NCBI RefSeq assembly: GCF_011745365.1
Contig: NW_024468912.1
Span: 3,410,001-3,474,000 of the forward strand
Reading direction: 5' to 3'
DNA from: Cryphonectria parasitica EP155
Lineage: Eukaryota; Ascomycota; Sordariomycetes; Diaporthales; Cryphonectriaceae
DNA: 64,000 nucleotides
A model generated the notes under the pieces. It was not told the origin of the DNA, ran no database searches, and was given only the letters and a program-made list of their open reading frames with translations. Shown here piece by piece: positions 53,050 to 63,568 of the stretch. The position numbers and the translations under genes are program-made. Within the stretch, counting starts at the first letter, position 1. Every line of letters begins with the position of its first letter.

Positions 53050-54301
53050 ATGCTCTCGCAACCGAGGTCATTATTTGCCTCCACCAACCTTACTCTCCCA
53101 CTCGTCCTCGTTCTCCTCCTCGCCATCGTCAGGCCCTCTATCGCACAATTCCAAAACAATTTCGACGGGTATCCCTCAGGCACACAGTCATGTCTGTACC
53201 AGGCCGCCAACAGCAGTGGCTGCGATGGCGCTACGTCCCAGGCCATGAACACGTGCCTTTGTAGCAACGGGGGTGATTTCGTTACCAATTCTGGTCGGTG
53301 CATAGCACAGGAGGACTCAGCAGATATGACCAGTGCTTTTGTAAGTGTTCTGAAAATACACGACAGGACAGAAAAAGACCTTCCCAAGCCTGTGGGCAGT
53401 GATGGCGGTCTTGAGGCAGCGGCTTCAGAGTCTCGAGATGGGGCAATGATACGCTACATGACCAGATCATTAACGCAATACGTTACAGACAGTACTGCAA
53501 TCGAACTGCAGAGTTTCAGGCACTCCCCTCAGCATATCGTCATCGCAATGGATGGCCTTGGCTTCAGGCATCACATCAAGTAGCACGCCGACTGCCACAT
53601 CCTCCTCCTCCTCCTCCTCCTCCTCCTCCTCCTCCTCCTCATCATCATCATCAGCATCAAATGCAGCGAGCACAAGTTCGACAGCGACATCTGGTACAGG
53701 CAATTCTAACCAAAGTGGCATCTCGTCTGGGGCCAAGATCGGCATCATCGCCGGAGCTTCAGTAGCAGGATTGGCAATCTTGGCCGCAGCCGCCGTCTTC
53801 ATCGTTCGCTATCGAAAACGACAGCACCAGTACGATGAGGTGCATCCTATGATGGCCAATTCTCAAAACAGCCCATTGGGCAGTGCATATGAATCCAGCA
53901 CTTTTCCAAGCCAGCACCCGGGCCATGTGTCCTACGGGCCATCCGAGCTAGACAATGCTACGTCCACGATGGACACCCCAAGGACTGAAAACACATGGCT
54001 CACGTCATCTGACGGCGCAGCGGTTCCATGGTCACCAGGTGCGCTTGAGGCTGTCAAGGTCAATGCGCGATTGCAAAACCTCCACCAGGTCCCGCCACAA
54101 AAAGAAATTTACGAGATGCCAGCCGAGTCTACACAAGCATCATCGTTGGCCGTACCCCCAGCGGAGATGCCCACGATATCAGTCACATCACCGGCAGAGC
54201 TGGAGTCGCCAAGCTCTCGCTACTCTGGGACTGACCAGCCATCCACAGCATCTAATCGGCCGGAATGGTATGAGCCCTACAGGCCACGAAGAGATGCGTA
54301 A
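53050..54301 (+). CDS. secreted-type single-pass membrane protein with Ser-rich stalk
   Basis: Exons 53050-53340 and 53489-54301 (intron 53341-53488) encode 367 residues. Order: signal peptide (LPLVLVLLLAIVRPSIA); a Cys-bearing ectodomain (CLYQAANSSGCDGATSQAMNTCLCSNGGDFVTNSGRC, and after the intron TVLQSNCRVSGT), spaced somewhat like CFEM or WSC modules but not a clear match; a poly-Ser stalk of about 18 residues encoded mainly by TCC repeats; a membrane helix (IGIIAGASVAGLAILAAAAVFIV); a basic stop-transfer RYRKRQ; and a ~180-residue cytoplasmic tail. This layout is that of fungal wall-stress sensors (Wsc/Mid2 style), but the function is inferred only from layout. Confidence 0.78.
53602..53652 (+). 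repeat. (TCC)n/(TCA)n coding repeat
   Basis: About 14 TCC followed by four TCA triplets encode the serine stalk of the membrane protein. Length is likely to vary between strains. Confidence 0.85.
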
Positions 54302-54667
54302 TTCGGTCTTGTAAGATGCGTGTAGCACATGGAGTCGGAGTAAGGTGTGTAAAATAAAGGACCTCAGGATGTCGGAAAACCCGGCGCACGAGGTTTTAAC
54401 AGACTAAATGGTGTTATGCATTCGGTCCTTGGTACCCTTTGGGAAAAAATTATAGGGCATCAGCATTTGGAACGGCGTGGCTTGCGTTGTGACTAACGGA
54501 CTTTGGGCAGGTAATCTATCTTAAATAATGTCAAATATAATGCCTCTTGTGGCATGGCTCAAATGGATCTTGATGTCTCGTTCTCAGGAAGTGATCGTGT
54601 CTGAGGAGACATCGAGCCTACTTGGGTATCTCTGATGCTATGAAGTCATCTCCTGCTTCTTTTTCCC
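54302..54667. other. convergent 3' spacer
   Basis: Between the stops of two convergent genes. No feature is visible. Confidence 0.5.
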
Positions 54668-55529
54668 TTATCGCTTGTTTTTCTCCCCTACGAAAGTTCT
54701 GCCACCGACCCGTTGATTGAGGAATTCCAATTCGGAATCAGATAAGGAAGTTTCAGAATGATATTCAGAAGATTCGAGAGAATCCAGCTCCTCCTCGGGC
54801 TCGAAAGACCAGTATGCCAGCCCTGCACCATAAGGCTTCCACTCCTTCTCTCCAGGCTCTAGGATGTCCACTTGGCCAAAGTTCCTCTTTGCCTTGTATC
54901 CCTTGGGTGCCTTCGGCTCATGAGGGAGCAGCCTCTCCAGTATTCTCTGGGCGCGTTCTTCTTCTGAAAGACCGGAGGCATTAGTTGGCACTCACAGATG
55001 ATGGTTCCGAATTGGGAAAGCAGAAATCTTACTTTTCAGCTGTATGTATGTCATCATCACATCTGTCGCTCGATCAAAGAGTCTGAACAGTATCTCCCAC
55101 CCTTGCAATCAGATACTTTTTGTCCTTGCAAGGTCCAAAAAAAAAAAAAAAGCCCAAGTCATCATGGGGGGAACCTTTGATGACGAGCAGAGAGCAGGCC
55201 ACTCACGTGTCCTCCGCATCACGCAGAGCAATGCTGGATTCCCGCCGGCGCCTCCGAGACGAAGGGCTCATCGCCAGGAATCGCTTCTCGCACCGCTTGA
55301 ACCGCTCCAGAGTCTCGGTGAAGGGATGCAGGCTGTCGTCGAACTCGTCGTACTCGCTTGCCATTCTGTTGAAGTCGGCCTCGATGTCCTCCCTGGCGCG
55401 GGAGGGTCGCCGCTGGGTGGGGTCGGCGTGTTTCTGGGCGCATATCAGGCAGTGGCTGGAGATGCAGCGTCTGGAGTGGGCGGACTTTTGCTCGCACTTG
55501 GGACAGGGGCAGTAGGGGTATCGTGGCAT
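54668..55529 (-). CDS. Cys-rich N-terminal protein, function unknown
   Basis: Three exons: 55529-55207, 55082-55033 and 54963-54668, giving 222 residues. The middle exon (50 bases, LFDRATDVMMTYIQLK) is needed to bring exon 1 (phase 2) into the frame of exon 3, and it has good splice signals (GTTCAG and GTAAGA). The N-terminus carries CPCPKCEQKSAHSRRCISSHCLICAQKH, with seven Cys and paired His that could bind zinc. Then comes a helical region (DIEADFNRMASEYDEFDDSLHPFTETLERF), a basic RRRRRES, EEERAQRILERLLPHEP, and an acidic Ser-rich end. The open frame continues 37 codons upstream to 55640, so a longer start is possible. I do not recognise the family. Confidence 0.68.
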
Positions 55530-57165
55530 GTTTAGGGGAGGAAGCAATGAGATGTAGGGGTTGTATTGCGCGGTAGGTCGGCTGCCGTGCACGTGAGGGT
55601 CGAAGGGAGTGCGAAAGAGTACAGAAAAAAAAGGGAACATACACGAACCTCTGCCTGATAGTGAAACGGACCGCTGTTGTTCTCCTTTTCCTCGATCACA
55701 ATGGTAATAACTATAATAGTGTTCCGGGACGATGCATTCATGGTATGAGGCCAGTCACTCCAAACGCTGAATCACTTCGGTTGGAAAAGCATGCCTTTTC
55801 CTGTTCTCCTATCGAATGGGCGTGCCTGAATGGGAGAATAGTATAGAACAATGAGGCAGAATTTATCGGGAAATAATTTTCAGGTTTGATTTTGTGTCTC
55901 TGACTCTATTGTTCCTGGAAACTGACAAGGCTACATGTGGTTGCATTTTGGTTGTCTCTGGCTGGAGGATCCAATCACAGCAAGGACTAACTTTAAACAT
56001 ACTACATGAGGATCATTGTGTCTGCTGGTTATTGTTTCTTGATTTCTATTGTGAGCCATTGCAAGAGTAATGAGGAGTAGCTGTATACTGATGAGATCGC
56101 GGAAGTCCACAAGCAGGAGAAGGCTCATACAAGATCTCACAGTTGGCGTAGAGAGACGACCAATATGATCTTATTTCCTGGCACTAAACATTGAATTGAT
56201 TTGTACAGAGTTCAAACACCATACATACCTCTATAATCAACCAAAGGGATTGAATTCAAGGAGAGCCATAACAATCGACCGCCCTCCCCCAAAGAAAAAG
56301 AAAAACCGGGGCTCTAGCATATGCAATATCTACCAATGCATAACCTTCAGGCTAGAGTTGTCCAGGACCAGAAAAAGAGTAGTTTGAAAGCTTCAATCAT
56401 ATACTTGAGCAATCAATCGAGAATCTCTGTGCACAACGTCCCAAACTCTTGCGGCGGTGTATTGAACACAAACCAGCACTTAGTGCCTCACTGGAGAATA
56501 GCGACCTTGCAAGGCTGCTGACATATCCGAACCCTCGTCTGCTAATACGTGTTTGTCAGCTGACACCGAGCGCAGGATGGATTTCGGCCTTCGGTGTACA
56601 AAGTTGTCCTTGCGTGGGTGATATGGACAAACAGTCTCAATGATTGCATTTGTTCTTCGGAGGTTCTTCTCTGGGTCGAGGAGGAGCGTGTATCATACGA
56701 GAGTGTGGTGCGGTGATACCAAACTCATTGTTCTGGTGGATGACGACTCGTTGCTGACATATATCTCGGAGGAACCCTGGCAGCACCGGAGAAAATATGA
56801 CCCTCTGTTCTGCTGTGGCAGCTCGGATTCATGGAGATACGGCGAAGTAGATGATGATCTACCATATTGTCGTAGGGAAGGATCAATCCTATACCAAGCA
56901 CTATAATGTGTGAAATGATTAACAGGGACGTCTACAAGTCACTGCGTCGAAGATCCATGAGGAATGACCCAGCCCTCACATAAACCAGCCTGTAGCTTAA
57001 AGTCCGAGAGAAAAGAGGAAATATATATATATATATATAAAGATCAGCCTCGTATATTCAAATGTCCATCAATTTTAACATCTGAATATTACTCTAAAGT
57101 GACACTCCAAACCCCCCAAACATCAAGTCCCCCCCCCCCCCCCAAAAAAAAAAAAAACACAAACC
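55530..57165. other. intergenic with microsatellites and TATA box
   Basis: Divergent upstream region of the Cys-rich protein and the Gal80-like gene. No gene is seen. An (AT)n run at 57020-57039 merges into a TATATAAAG box, and a C run followed by an A run lies at about 57128-57156 just before the ATG. Confidence 0.5.
57034..57042 (+). promoter_or_regulatory. TATA box of the Gfo/Idh/MocA gene
   Basis: TATATAAAG at the end of an (AT)n run, about 125 bases before the ATG at 57166. Confidence 0.55.
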
Positions 57166-58429
57166 ATGGCTCCCATCCGCATAGCCCTCATCGGCCTCTC
57201 CGCCAACTCCAAATCAGGCTGGGCCAAAGAAGCCCACCTCCCCTACCTCCTCTCCGCCCGAGGCCAAGCCCGGTTCCAGATCATCGGCCTCCTCAACTCC
57301 AGCCCCGAGACCGCCCGCCGCGCCGCCGAGGCCTTCCACCTCCCCAGCCCGCAGGACGTGCGCGCCTACACGTCCGCGTCGGACCTCGCCGCGGACCCGG
57401 ACGTCGACCTGGTCGTCAGCTCCATCAGCTGCTTCAAGCACCGCGACGCCGTCAAGCCCAGCTTGCAGGCCGGCAAGGACGTGCTGGTGGAGTGGCCGCT
57501 GGCCGAGAACGCGGACGTGGCGCGGGAGCTGAGGGATCTGGCGAGGGCGAGCGGGAGTCGCACGGCGGTGGGGACGCAGGCGAGGCTGGCGCCGTATATT
57601 CTCAAGGTGAGGGAGATTGTGGAGGGCGGTACGATTGGGAAGGTCGTCAATAGCGAGTTTAGGATGAATGGGAAGAAGGGAGCGTCGCCTTTTGTGGAGG
57701 GGACAGTCCCGGTTGTGGCGAGGCACTTTACGGATACCAAGTATGGCGGGAACCCTTTTACTATCTGGTTCGGGCATCGTAAGTGCATCCAGGGAGTTTC
57801 TCAAGAAAGACGTTCCCCCGACTCTGGACGTCAAAGAAAAGTATACTCGGTACTAACTTCCACCGCCTCTAGAGTGGGATGCTGTCCAGTCTATCTTCAA
57901 GGACGTGACAGACATCCACGCCGTAATGCAAATCCAGCGACCAACCGTCCGAGTCGTAGACACAGCAGGAAACACCCTCGAAGAACTCCCGACCAACGTG
58001 CCCGACCTGCTCGCCCTATCCGCCTCCATCCCAGCTTCCCCAGTCGCTAGAGAAGATGCAACCCTCCTGGCAACCTGGCGCAGCGGCGCCACCTTTCCCG
58101 AGTCTGAAGAACCAGCCTTGTCATGGGTCATCAGCGGCGAGAAGGGCAGCGTGCGTCTCATGGCGCCCGTGTGGCCGCACGCCGGTGTAGGAGGCGAGTT
58201 CCTGATCCAGCTACATGACAGAGCGACGGATACGGTGCAGCCTGTCGAGTGGAAGTGGGAGGCGTGGCAGGAGAGTCTCCCGATGCCGGCGAGGAATATT
58301 GGGGCGCTGTATGAGGCGTTTGCAGATGGGGAGGAGGGTAGATATGCTACTTTCGAGGATGCTCTGAAGCGTCAAGACGAACTGGAGTCGATGCTTGCTG
58401 GCTTTCGCAATGAGAAGAAGAGGGAGTAG
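57166..58429 (+). CDS. Gfo/Idh/MocA-family protein, Gal80-like
   Basis: Exons 57166-57778 and 57873-58429 (intron 57779-57872, 94 bases, GTAAGT donor, CTCTAG acceptor) encode 389 residues. The N-terminal Rossmann fold has IRIALIGLSANSKSGWAKEAHLPYLL, in which the usual GxGxxG is changed to GLSANS, as in Gal80 proteins. It continues FQIIGLLNSSPETARRAAEAF and DLVVSSISCFKHRDAVKPSLQAGKDVLVEWPLA; EWPLA replaces the EKP motif of catalytic members, which holds the active-site Lys. The C-terminal half is the dimerising beta-sheet domain. Loss of both motifs suggests an NAD(P)-binding regulator or a divergent oxidoreductase. In yeast, Gal80 represses Gal4, but filamentous fungi do not use that circuit in the same way, so the role here is open. 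Confidence 0.83.
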
Positions 58430-58599
58430 TTGAGCCTACGACTGAGGTCACGAGACTGAGAAAGTATGAATGAAGGATGATCATTTTGTTCAATGGCAAC
58501 CACAACTCTTTATTGATTTCAAAAACTTGAACAATATGTGTGTGATTATAGGCTGTACAGAGCGATTGCATCTCTGCACACCTCAGATCTTACGAATTC

Positions 58600-60496
58600 T
58601 CAAACTTCCGCCTCTTGAGGCGAGCAAACCCGTCTCGTCACCCTCACAGGCAAAGACTTCCTCGGATGCCCCGTCGAGAACTCCCCCGGAACGCAGCACG
58701 GATAACACTTATCTCCCATCCACTCCGGGTCGTTCTCAGCATAGACACTCCGAATCTCAAACTCCCGGATTGTCATGGCCAGGATGGCCCGCAGCTCGAG
58801 CTGCGCGAGCTCCTGACCGATGCAGCCGCGCGGCCCCAGCTCGAAGGGGCGAAAGGCATTCTTACGCACATGCAAAGCATCGCCCTCGCGTGCCAGCCAG
58901 CGTTCAGGCACAAACTCATCCGGGCGGGGCCAGAAGTCTGGATCGCGGTGTGCGGCTATGTGGCAGCTGAGAAGCATCATCTCCGTGGTCGGGAATCGTT
59001 GGCCTGTCTCTGGGTGGACGAGGAAGAAATCATCGGACCCCATGCGTACCGTGGCGACGGGTGGGAAGAGGCGAAGGGACTCCTTGATTACGGCGGAGGT
59101 GTAAGGGAGCTGGTTGAGGAGTTGTGGGTTGGCGGCGAGGGCGGCTCTGGCCTGGCTTGGGTCCCGGCCGAGAACGCTGTCGTGCTCGGTGCGGATGGCC
59201 CTGAGGGCTGCTGGGTGTTTGCCGAGGAGGTGGTATGCGAATGACAGGGCGGAGGATGTTGTATCGTGGCCGGCCAGGATGAAGATCTTGAACTGGGCAA
59301 TGGCGAAGTCCACAAAGGTTGCGTCTACCTGGGGGGTCGTGCCCTTGGCTGGGGTCTGTTGTGCCTCGTTGGCATAGGCCTTGACAGCGAGCGACATGAT
59401 CGTCTTAGGTTCCTCCTTCTCGGCGGATGAGCCACTGTCCTGATTGTTGTTGTGCTTGATCACAGCCTCCTGGATGAGTGGTCCGAGGAATTCTTGCATC
59501 ACACGGTTGTTCTTGCGTATGCGAAAGGGCCTGAAGGGGTTGATCTGTTTCAAGATGCTTGCTGGGCTTCCGTCGACGATGAGTTGCTTGATCTGGTTTT
59601 TCAGGGTTTCAAAGAGGACATTCTTGCGCACTTGGCAGTCTAGTCGTATACCTCTTCAAAATCGAAAAGTACAGAGGAAGAGAAAAAAAAAATTCAGCAA
59701 CTTTCTGTATCCAAAGAAAGACCCAAATCCTCTCGAAGCAGTGCCACTTACAGTGTTGCTCGGCCTATAACATCAGTGGCGAGGGCGCTGGCCCGGTCGT
59801 CCAGAGGCACGACCTGATCCGAGTCGGCCACCTCTAGGAGCCAGTCTCTAAACACATCAATCTCCTCCAGAAAGGAAGGGATGAGGGCCATCAGGTTCTT
59901 TACGGAGAAACCTGGGTTGAAAATGGACCTCCACATCCTCCACTCCTTCCCCTCGAGATTCAGAATGTCTTTGCACCCGGTAAGAGGCGTAAACTCCATG
60001 GCCATCGTCGGGTGTTTTGGCAGGGAAACATCCTGAGTGAACTGGGCGATCATGTCTGGGTTGAAGACGGCCACGATTGGGTACCCAAAGGGCCAGGAAT
60101 CCATATAAATAAGTCCCTGCGAGACAACTTCAGGGTAGTCATCGGCGAGAAGCTTGGGGATGATCATTGAGAGTAGATCGGGGGGGTACTTCATGATTGT
60201 CTTTCCCATGATTGCCAGGTGGCCGAGCCAGAACGAATGTGGTGGCATTCGCTATCCATACTATCGTGTCAGTCATGCCATGATTGCTTTCCCTCCCCCT
60301 CAGACCAGGTAATGATTTCTTGGTGTGTACTTACGACGCCATGTTTCCGGGCTGCGTCTCTGAACAGCGTCCTGACTTTGTACAGCCGGTAGAAGAAACG
60401 ACCGAGAGCCAGAAGAAGGAGACCAAGGATGATCCGTATGACGAGTGCCTTGGTCGAGTACATCTTGTCCTTGTCTGCTAAGGTCATGAAAGCCAT
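58600..60496 (-). CDS. cytochrome P450 monooxygenase
   Basis: Exons 60496-60335, 60251-59752 and 59653-58600 encode 571 residues. An N-terminal membrane anchor (ALVIRIILGLLLLALGRFFY) comes first. Further marks are WRSIFNPGFSVKNL in the C-helix region, the I-helix AGHDTTSSALSF, the ExxR in VIKESLRLFPP, the PERW-type FVPERWLA, and the heme-binding FELGPRGCIGQELAQLELRAIL with the Cys thiolate. The second join (GRATLGIRLDCQ) uses acceptor GAAG at 59654; other nearby AGs break the frame. The wording resembles the stcS-like group of fungal P450s, but I would not assign a CYP number. The next ATG at 60463 is an alternative start nearer the anchor. No polyketide or peptide synthetase lies in the window. 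It is divergent from the DUF1643 gene. Confidence 0.92.
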
Positions 60497-61089
60497 CCCG
60501 ACACGAATGCCTTCTTGTCCGTTGAAGAGAAGACGTTGGGTCCAAGTTGACCATAGGGGAAGGGGATCAAAAGAGCCTCTGTGATTTGATAGCCACACAT
60601 ATTATTTACTGTCTGCTGTCAGCAACGTTATCTGTCAGCTGGTCTCCAAGGATTTCGACATCCTTGTGGGGTCCATGTTGGCTCAGCTTCGAGTTCTTGA
60701 CATTCTGAAAGGCGACGAGGAGGAGATAACGAGAAGGAGACGAAGGAGTTGGTAAATGGGCCAGGCTTGACCCTAAACAGAACAAGTTGGCAGGCCTATG
60801 CTGGAGCTTGCAGGGTACATAACCCGCCGAATGCGCCTGCCTTGCAACCCCTGGCCAACTACTCAACAACCACCGGCGTTCCCTTGTTCGTGACCCCGCT
60901 TTAGGCCTCCAGTCAATGTTCAGCGGCACTTCTTCACTACGATTCTATGGGACAAGTACACGCTCTTACCTGTGGAGGGAAAGAATCCATTCTGTATTTT
61001 CATGTCATTTGTTAATACCAGTCCTTTCTACTGTTCTATTAAATTCAGCACTCCACTTGCGTGCTGCTCCACACGTGGACTAAAGAGTG
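60497..61089. promoter_or_regulatory. divergent promoter region, P450 / DUF1643
   Basis: No gene is seen. A CACGTG lies at 61072-61077, only 13 bases before the DUF1643 ATG, probably in its leader. Confidence 0.45.
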
Positions 61090-61737
61090 ATGCCGTTCTC
61101 AGGACTTGATACGGGGACCGAGGAGGCATCAGGAACAACCACCCAAGAAAGACAGAGAGAAGAGAACACGAGCGAGAGAATCCCAGCAATACGGCAGCCA
61201 GAGAACGTAGCCAAAGACGCCTATGTCTCTCCCTGCCAGAAATATCGCTGGTGGCTCACCCGAATATGGGACCCAGCCCTTGCCACCCTCGCCTTCGTCA
61301 TGCTGAACCCAAGCACTGCCGACGCGCAGGCTGACGACCCGACCACTAGGCGGTGTATAGCCTTCGCACGCCGGGACGGGTTCGGGGGCATCTGTATCTT
61401 TAACCTGTGGGGCCTGCGGGCGACGTCTCCGGTGGACCTGAAGAAGCGTCTGGCGGCAACAACGATGGACGGCAAAGATGACAGCCTCACTGAGTTCCTC
61501 TTGGCTGACTATTGGCTCCGGTACGCTGCTGGCCGGTTCACACACGTTGTGTGTGCCTGGGGTAACGTGCCGGGGACTCTGCGGCATCAAGGAGTGCAGA
61601 GAGCAGCGTGTCTTTGTCGAGGGCTTACTGGTGGTGCTGGAGACCTTTTGTGTCTTGGTTGTACGGGCAGCGGACAGCCCCGTCATCCTTTGTATGTGAG
61701 GAACGAGCAGCCTCTGCTTCCATACTGCGTTCCCTAA
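61090..61737 (+). CDS. DUF1643-domain protein, bacterial-type family
   Basis: A single-exon gene of 215 residues. After a ~45-residue hydrophilic leader, the DUF1643 pattern runs from the Tyr-Arg-Trp-Trp-Leu block to the C-terminus: KYRWWLTRIWD, LAFVMLNPSTADAQADDPTTRRCIAFARRDGFGGICIFNLWGLRATSPVDL, then THVVCAWGN and LLCLGCTGSGQPRHPLYV. The family is common in bacteria and their phages and has no settled biochemical role. It is rare in eukaryotes as far as I know. The gene lacks introns, unlike nearly all its neighbours, which fits transfer from a bacterium, but many fungal genes also lack introns. Base composition looks like the surroundings, so any transfer is not recent. Confidence 0.82.
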   Translation: MPFSGLDTGTEEASGTTTQERQREENTSERIPAIRQPENVAKDAYVSPCQKYRWWLTRIWDPALATLAFVMLNPSTADAQADDPTTRRCIAFARRDGFGGICIFNLWGLRATSPVDLKKRLAATTMDGKDDSLTEFLLADYWLRYAAGRFTHVVCAWGNVPGTLRHQGVQRAACLCRGLTGGAGDLLCLGCTGSGQPRHPLYVRNEQPLLPYCVP

Positions 61738-61873
61738 GGTAATTTAGGTAGGAAAACAATGTGTGTGTGAATCGGTCTTTGGCATTTATCGATCAATGGA
61801 ACACGGGGGAAAAACTGTAATTTCGGAATCTGACAATCTCTTCTATAACATAACCGTCCAATAATATCTACAA

Positions 61874-62037
61874 TTACATACAAGCAGCACCATCAATACC
61901 GAGGACCTTGCCGTTAATCCACTCACCATCTTGCGATGCGAGGAAGCAGACGACCCTGGCGATATCGATGGGAAGACCAACACGGTGCATGGGAGACCAG
62001 CCAGCAGCAAACTGCAACAAAGAAAGTGTCAGCGCTC

Positions 62038-62085
<48 letters not shown>

Positions 62086-63377
62086 GCCTCTTGGACACGG
62101 GAGTCGTATGGAAGAGGAGGGGCCCAGGGCGGGGAAGCAAAAAGAAAGAAGGAAAAGAAAAAGAAAGAAGAAAAAAAAGGAGTGCACTTTACCTCATCGA
62201 CCCCCTCATCATCCAGCCCATCCCCCTGAGGAATATACTCCCGACAAACCGCATGATACATATCCGTCTTGATCCCTCCAGGCGCAATCGCATTGACGGT
62301 AATCTTCTTATCCCCAAAATCCACAGCCATGCACCGCACAAACGTCTCGATGGCCCCTTTGCTCCCCGAGTACACGGCATGCCGCGGCACCGCCTTGGCC
62401 TGGCCCGTGATGCTCCCCATGAGGATCAGCCGCCCGCCGACCTCGAGCGTCCGGTACGCCTCGCGGGCCACAAAGAATTGGCCCCGTGTGTTGACGCCAA
62501 ACACGCGGTCAAACTCCTCGGGCGTCACGTCGCCCACGTGCCCGAACGAGACCACGCCCGAGTTGGAGCACACCACGTCGAGCCGGCCCCAGGCCTGGCG
62601 CGCCGAGGCGAAGAGCCGCACGATCTGGTCCACGTCCGACACGTCGGCCTGGATGGCCGTGGCGTCCGTGCCTGTGGCCTTGATGGCGGATACTACTTCC
62701 TCGGCTGACGAGAGGCTGCTGGCGTAGTTCACAATCACCTTGGCCCCGCGGCGGCCGAGCTCGAGCGCCATCTCGCGGCCTATGCCTCGACCTGGTGCGG
62801 GAAATGTTTCTTAGTTAATCAAATTCCTTCATACGCGACCGTTTTCTTTCTTTTTTCCTTCTTCAAATGTGTAGTGGAAGTGAAAATCATTCATCTCTCC
62901 TTGGTAAGTCTTATGTCGCGGGTGTCCCGGGCGGGCCGGCGGCGAACCGGACATCCCCACCCGGAGTCCGGCTCAACGCCCCGGGAACGGCATGGACATG
63001 AACGACCCAGGGAATCTCAAGAGACAACAAAGAACGGTGTTGCAGAAAATACAGGGCAGATGGTGCGATTGACAAGAGCCATTGAGAGAGAAAGAGAGAG
63101 AGAGTTCAAACTCACCTGCACCAGTAACCAACGCCACCTTGCCCTCAAGTGAAGCCGATGCCAGACCAAGAGGGCCAGGGATGGCATCATATTTCCCCTT
63201 CTTCACCACGGCGGGCTCATCTTCCGTGACAACATCCTCGACAGAGCGCTTGCCATTGGTGATGGGGACGGTGGTGCTTTTGTCCGCTTGGCTCTCGACC
63301 ATCGTTGTGTTGAGGACTTTGGTCTTGGCAGGGGAGACTGGGGGCTCCAAGTGCTCTTCTGTCAAACCGGGAGCCAT
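61874..63377 (-). CDS. tetrahydroxynaphthalene-reductase-type SDR (melanin pathway)
   Basis: Exons 63377-63116, 62791-62193 and 62011-61874 encode 332 residues. The SDR core has the cofactor loop [19 protein letters not shown] across intron 1, the [10 protein letters not shown] segment, the catalytic Ser in LMGSITGQA, and YSGSK (Tyr-x-x-x-Lys). The rest, [56 protein letters not shown] and [37 protein letters not shown], is very close to the 1,3,6,8-tetrahydroxynaphthalene / versicolorin reductase group. The enzyme uses NADPH to reduce T4HN to scytalone in DHN-melanin synthesis. Typical members have about 270-285 residues; here ~50 extra N-terminal residues precede [10 protein letters not shown]. 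Both introns are long and hold (CT)n/(GA)n repeats. A TATATAA box lies ~185 bases upstream. Confidence 0.88.
62036..62082. repeat. (CT)n microsatellite inside an intron
   Basis: A long CT/TTTCTCT run within intron 2 of the SDR gene; on the coding strand it reads (GA)n. Confidence 0.85.
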
Positions 63378-63561
63378 CTTGAAGAAAAAAGATGCCCAGA
63401 CTTGAAAGTATGCTGATTTTTTTTGGTTAAAGAATAGAAAATAATGATAATAGTAATCAATGTGTCTCGGTAGAGTTGGACAGAGCGGTGAGTGATGGTA
63501 GAAAGGAACCTCAAGCATGAGCCCCTATAATATCTCCCGGTCGAGGATCGAGGCAACAATG

Positions 63562-63568
63562 TTATATA
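63562..63568 (-). promoter_or_regulatory. TATA box of the SDR gene
   Basis: Minus-strand TATATAA in a GGGTATATAAC context, about 185 bases before ATG 63377. Confidence 0.5.

Noticed and set aside
62036..62082. The (CT)n tract as a coding low-complexity region of the SDR
   Set aside because: It lies in an intron bounded by GTAAAG and TTGCAG; splicing restores DEE-VDE to [12 protein letters not shown], the conserved family wording.
57166..63377. A secondary-metabolite gene cluster (Gal80-like, P450, DUF1643, SDR)
   Set aside because: No backbone enzyme, transporter dedicated to the group or pathway transcription factor is present here. It cannot be excluded beyond the right edge.
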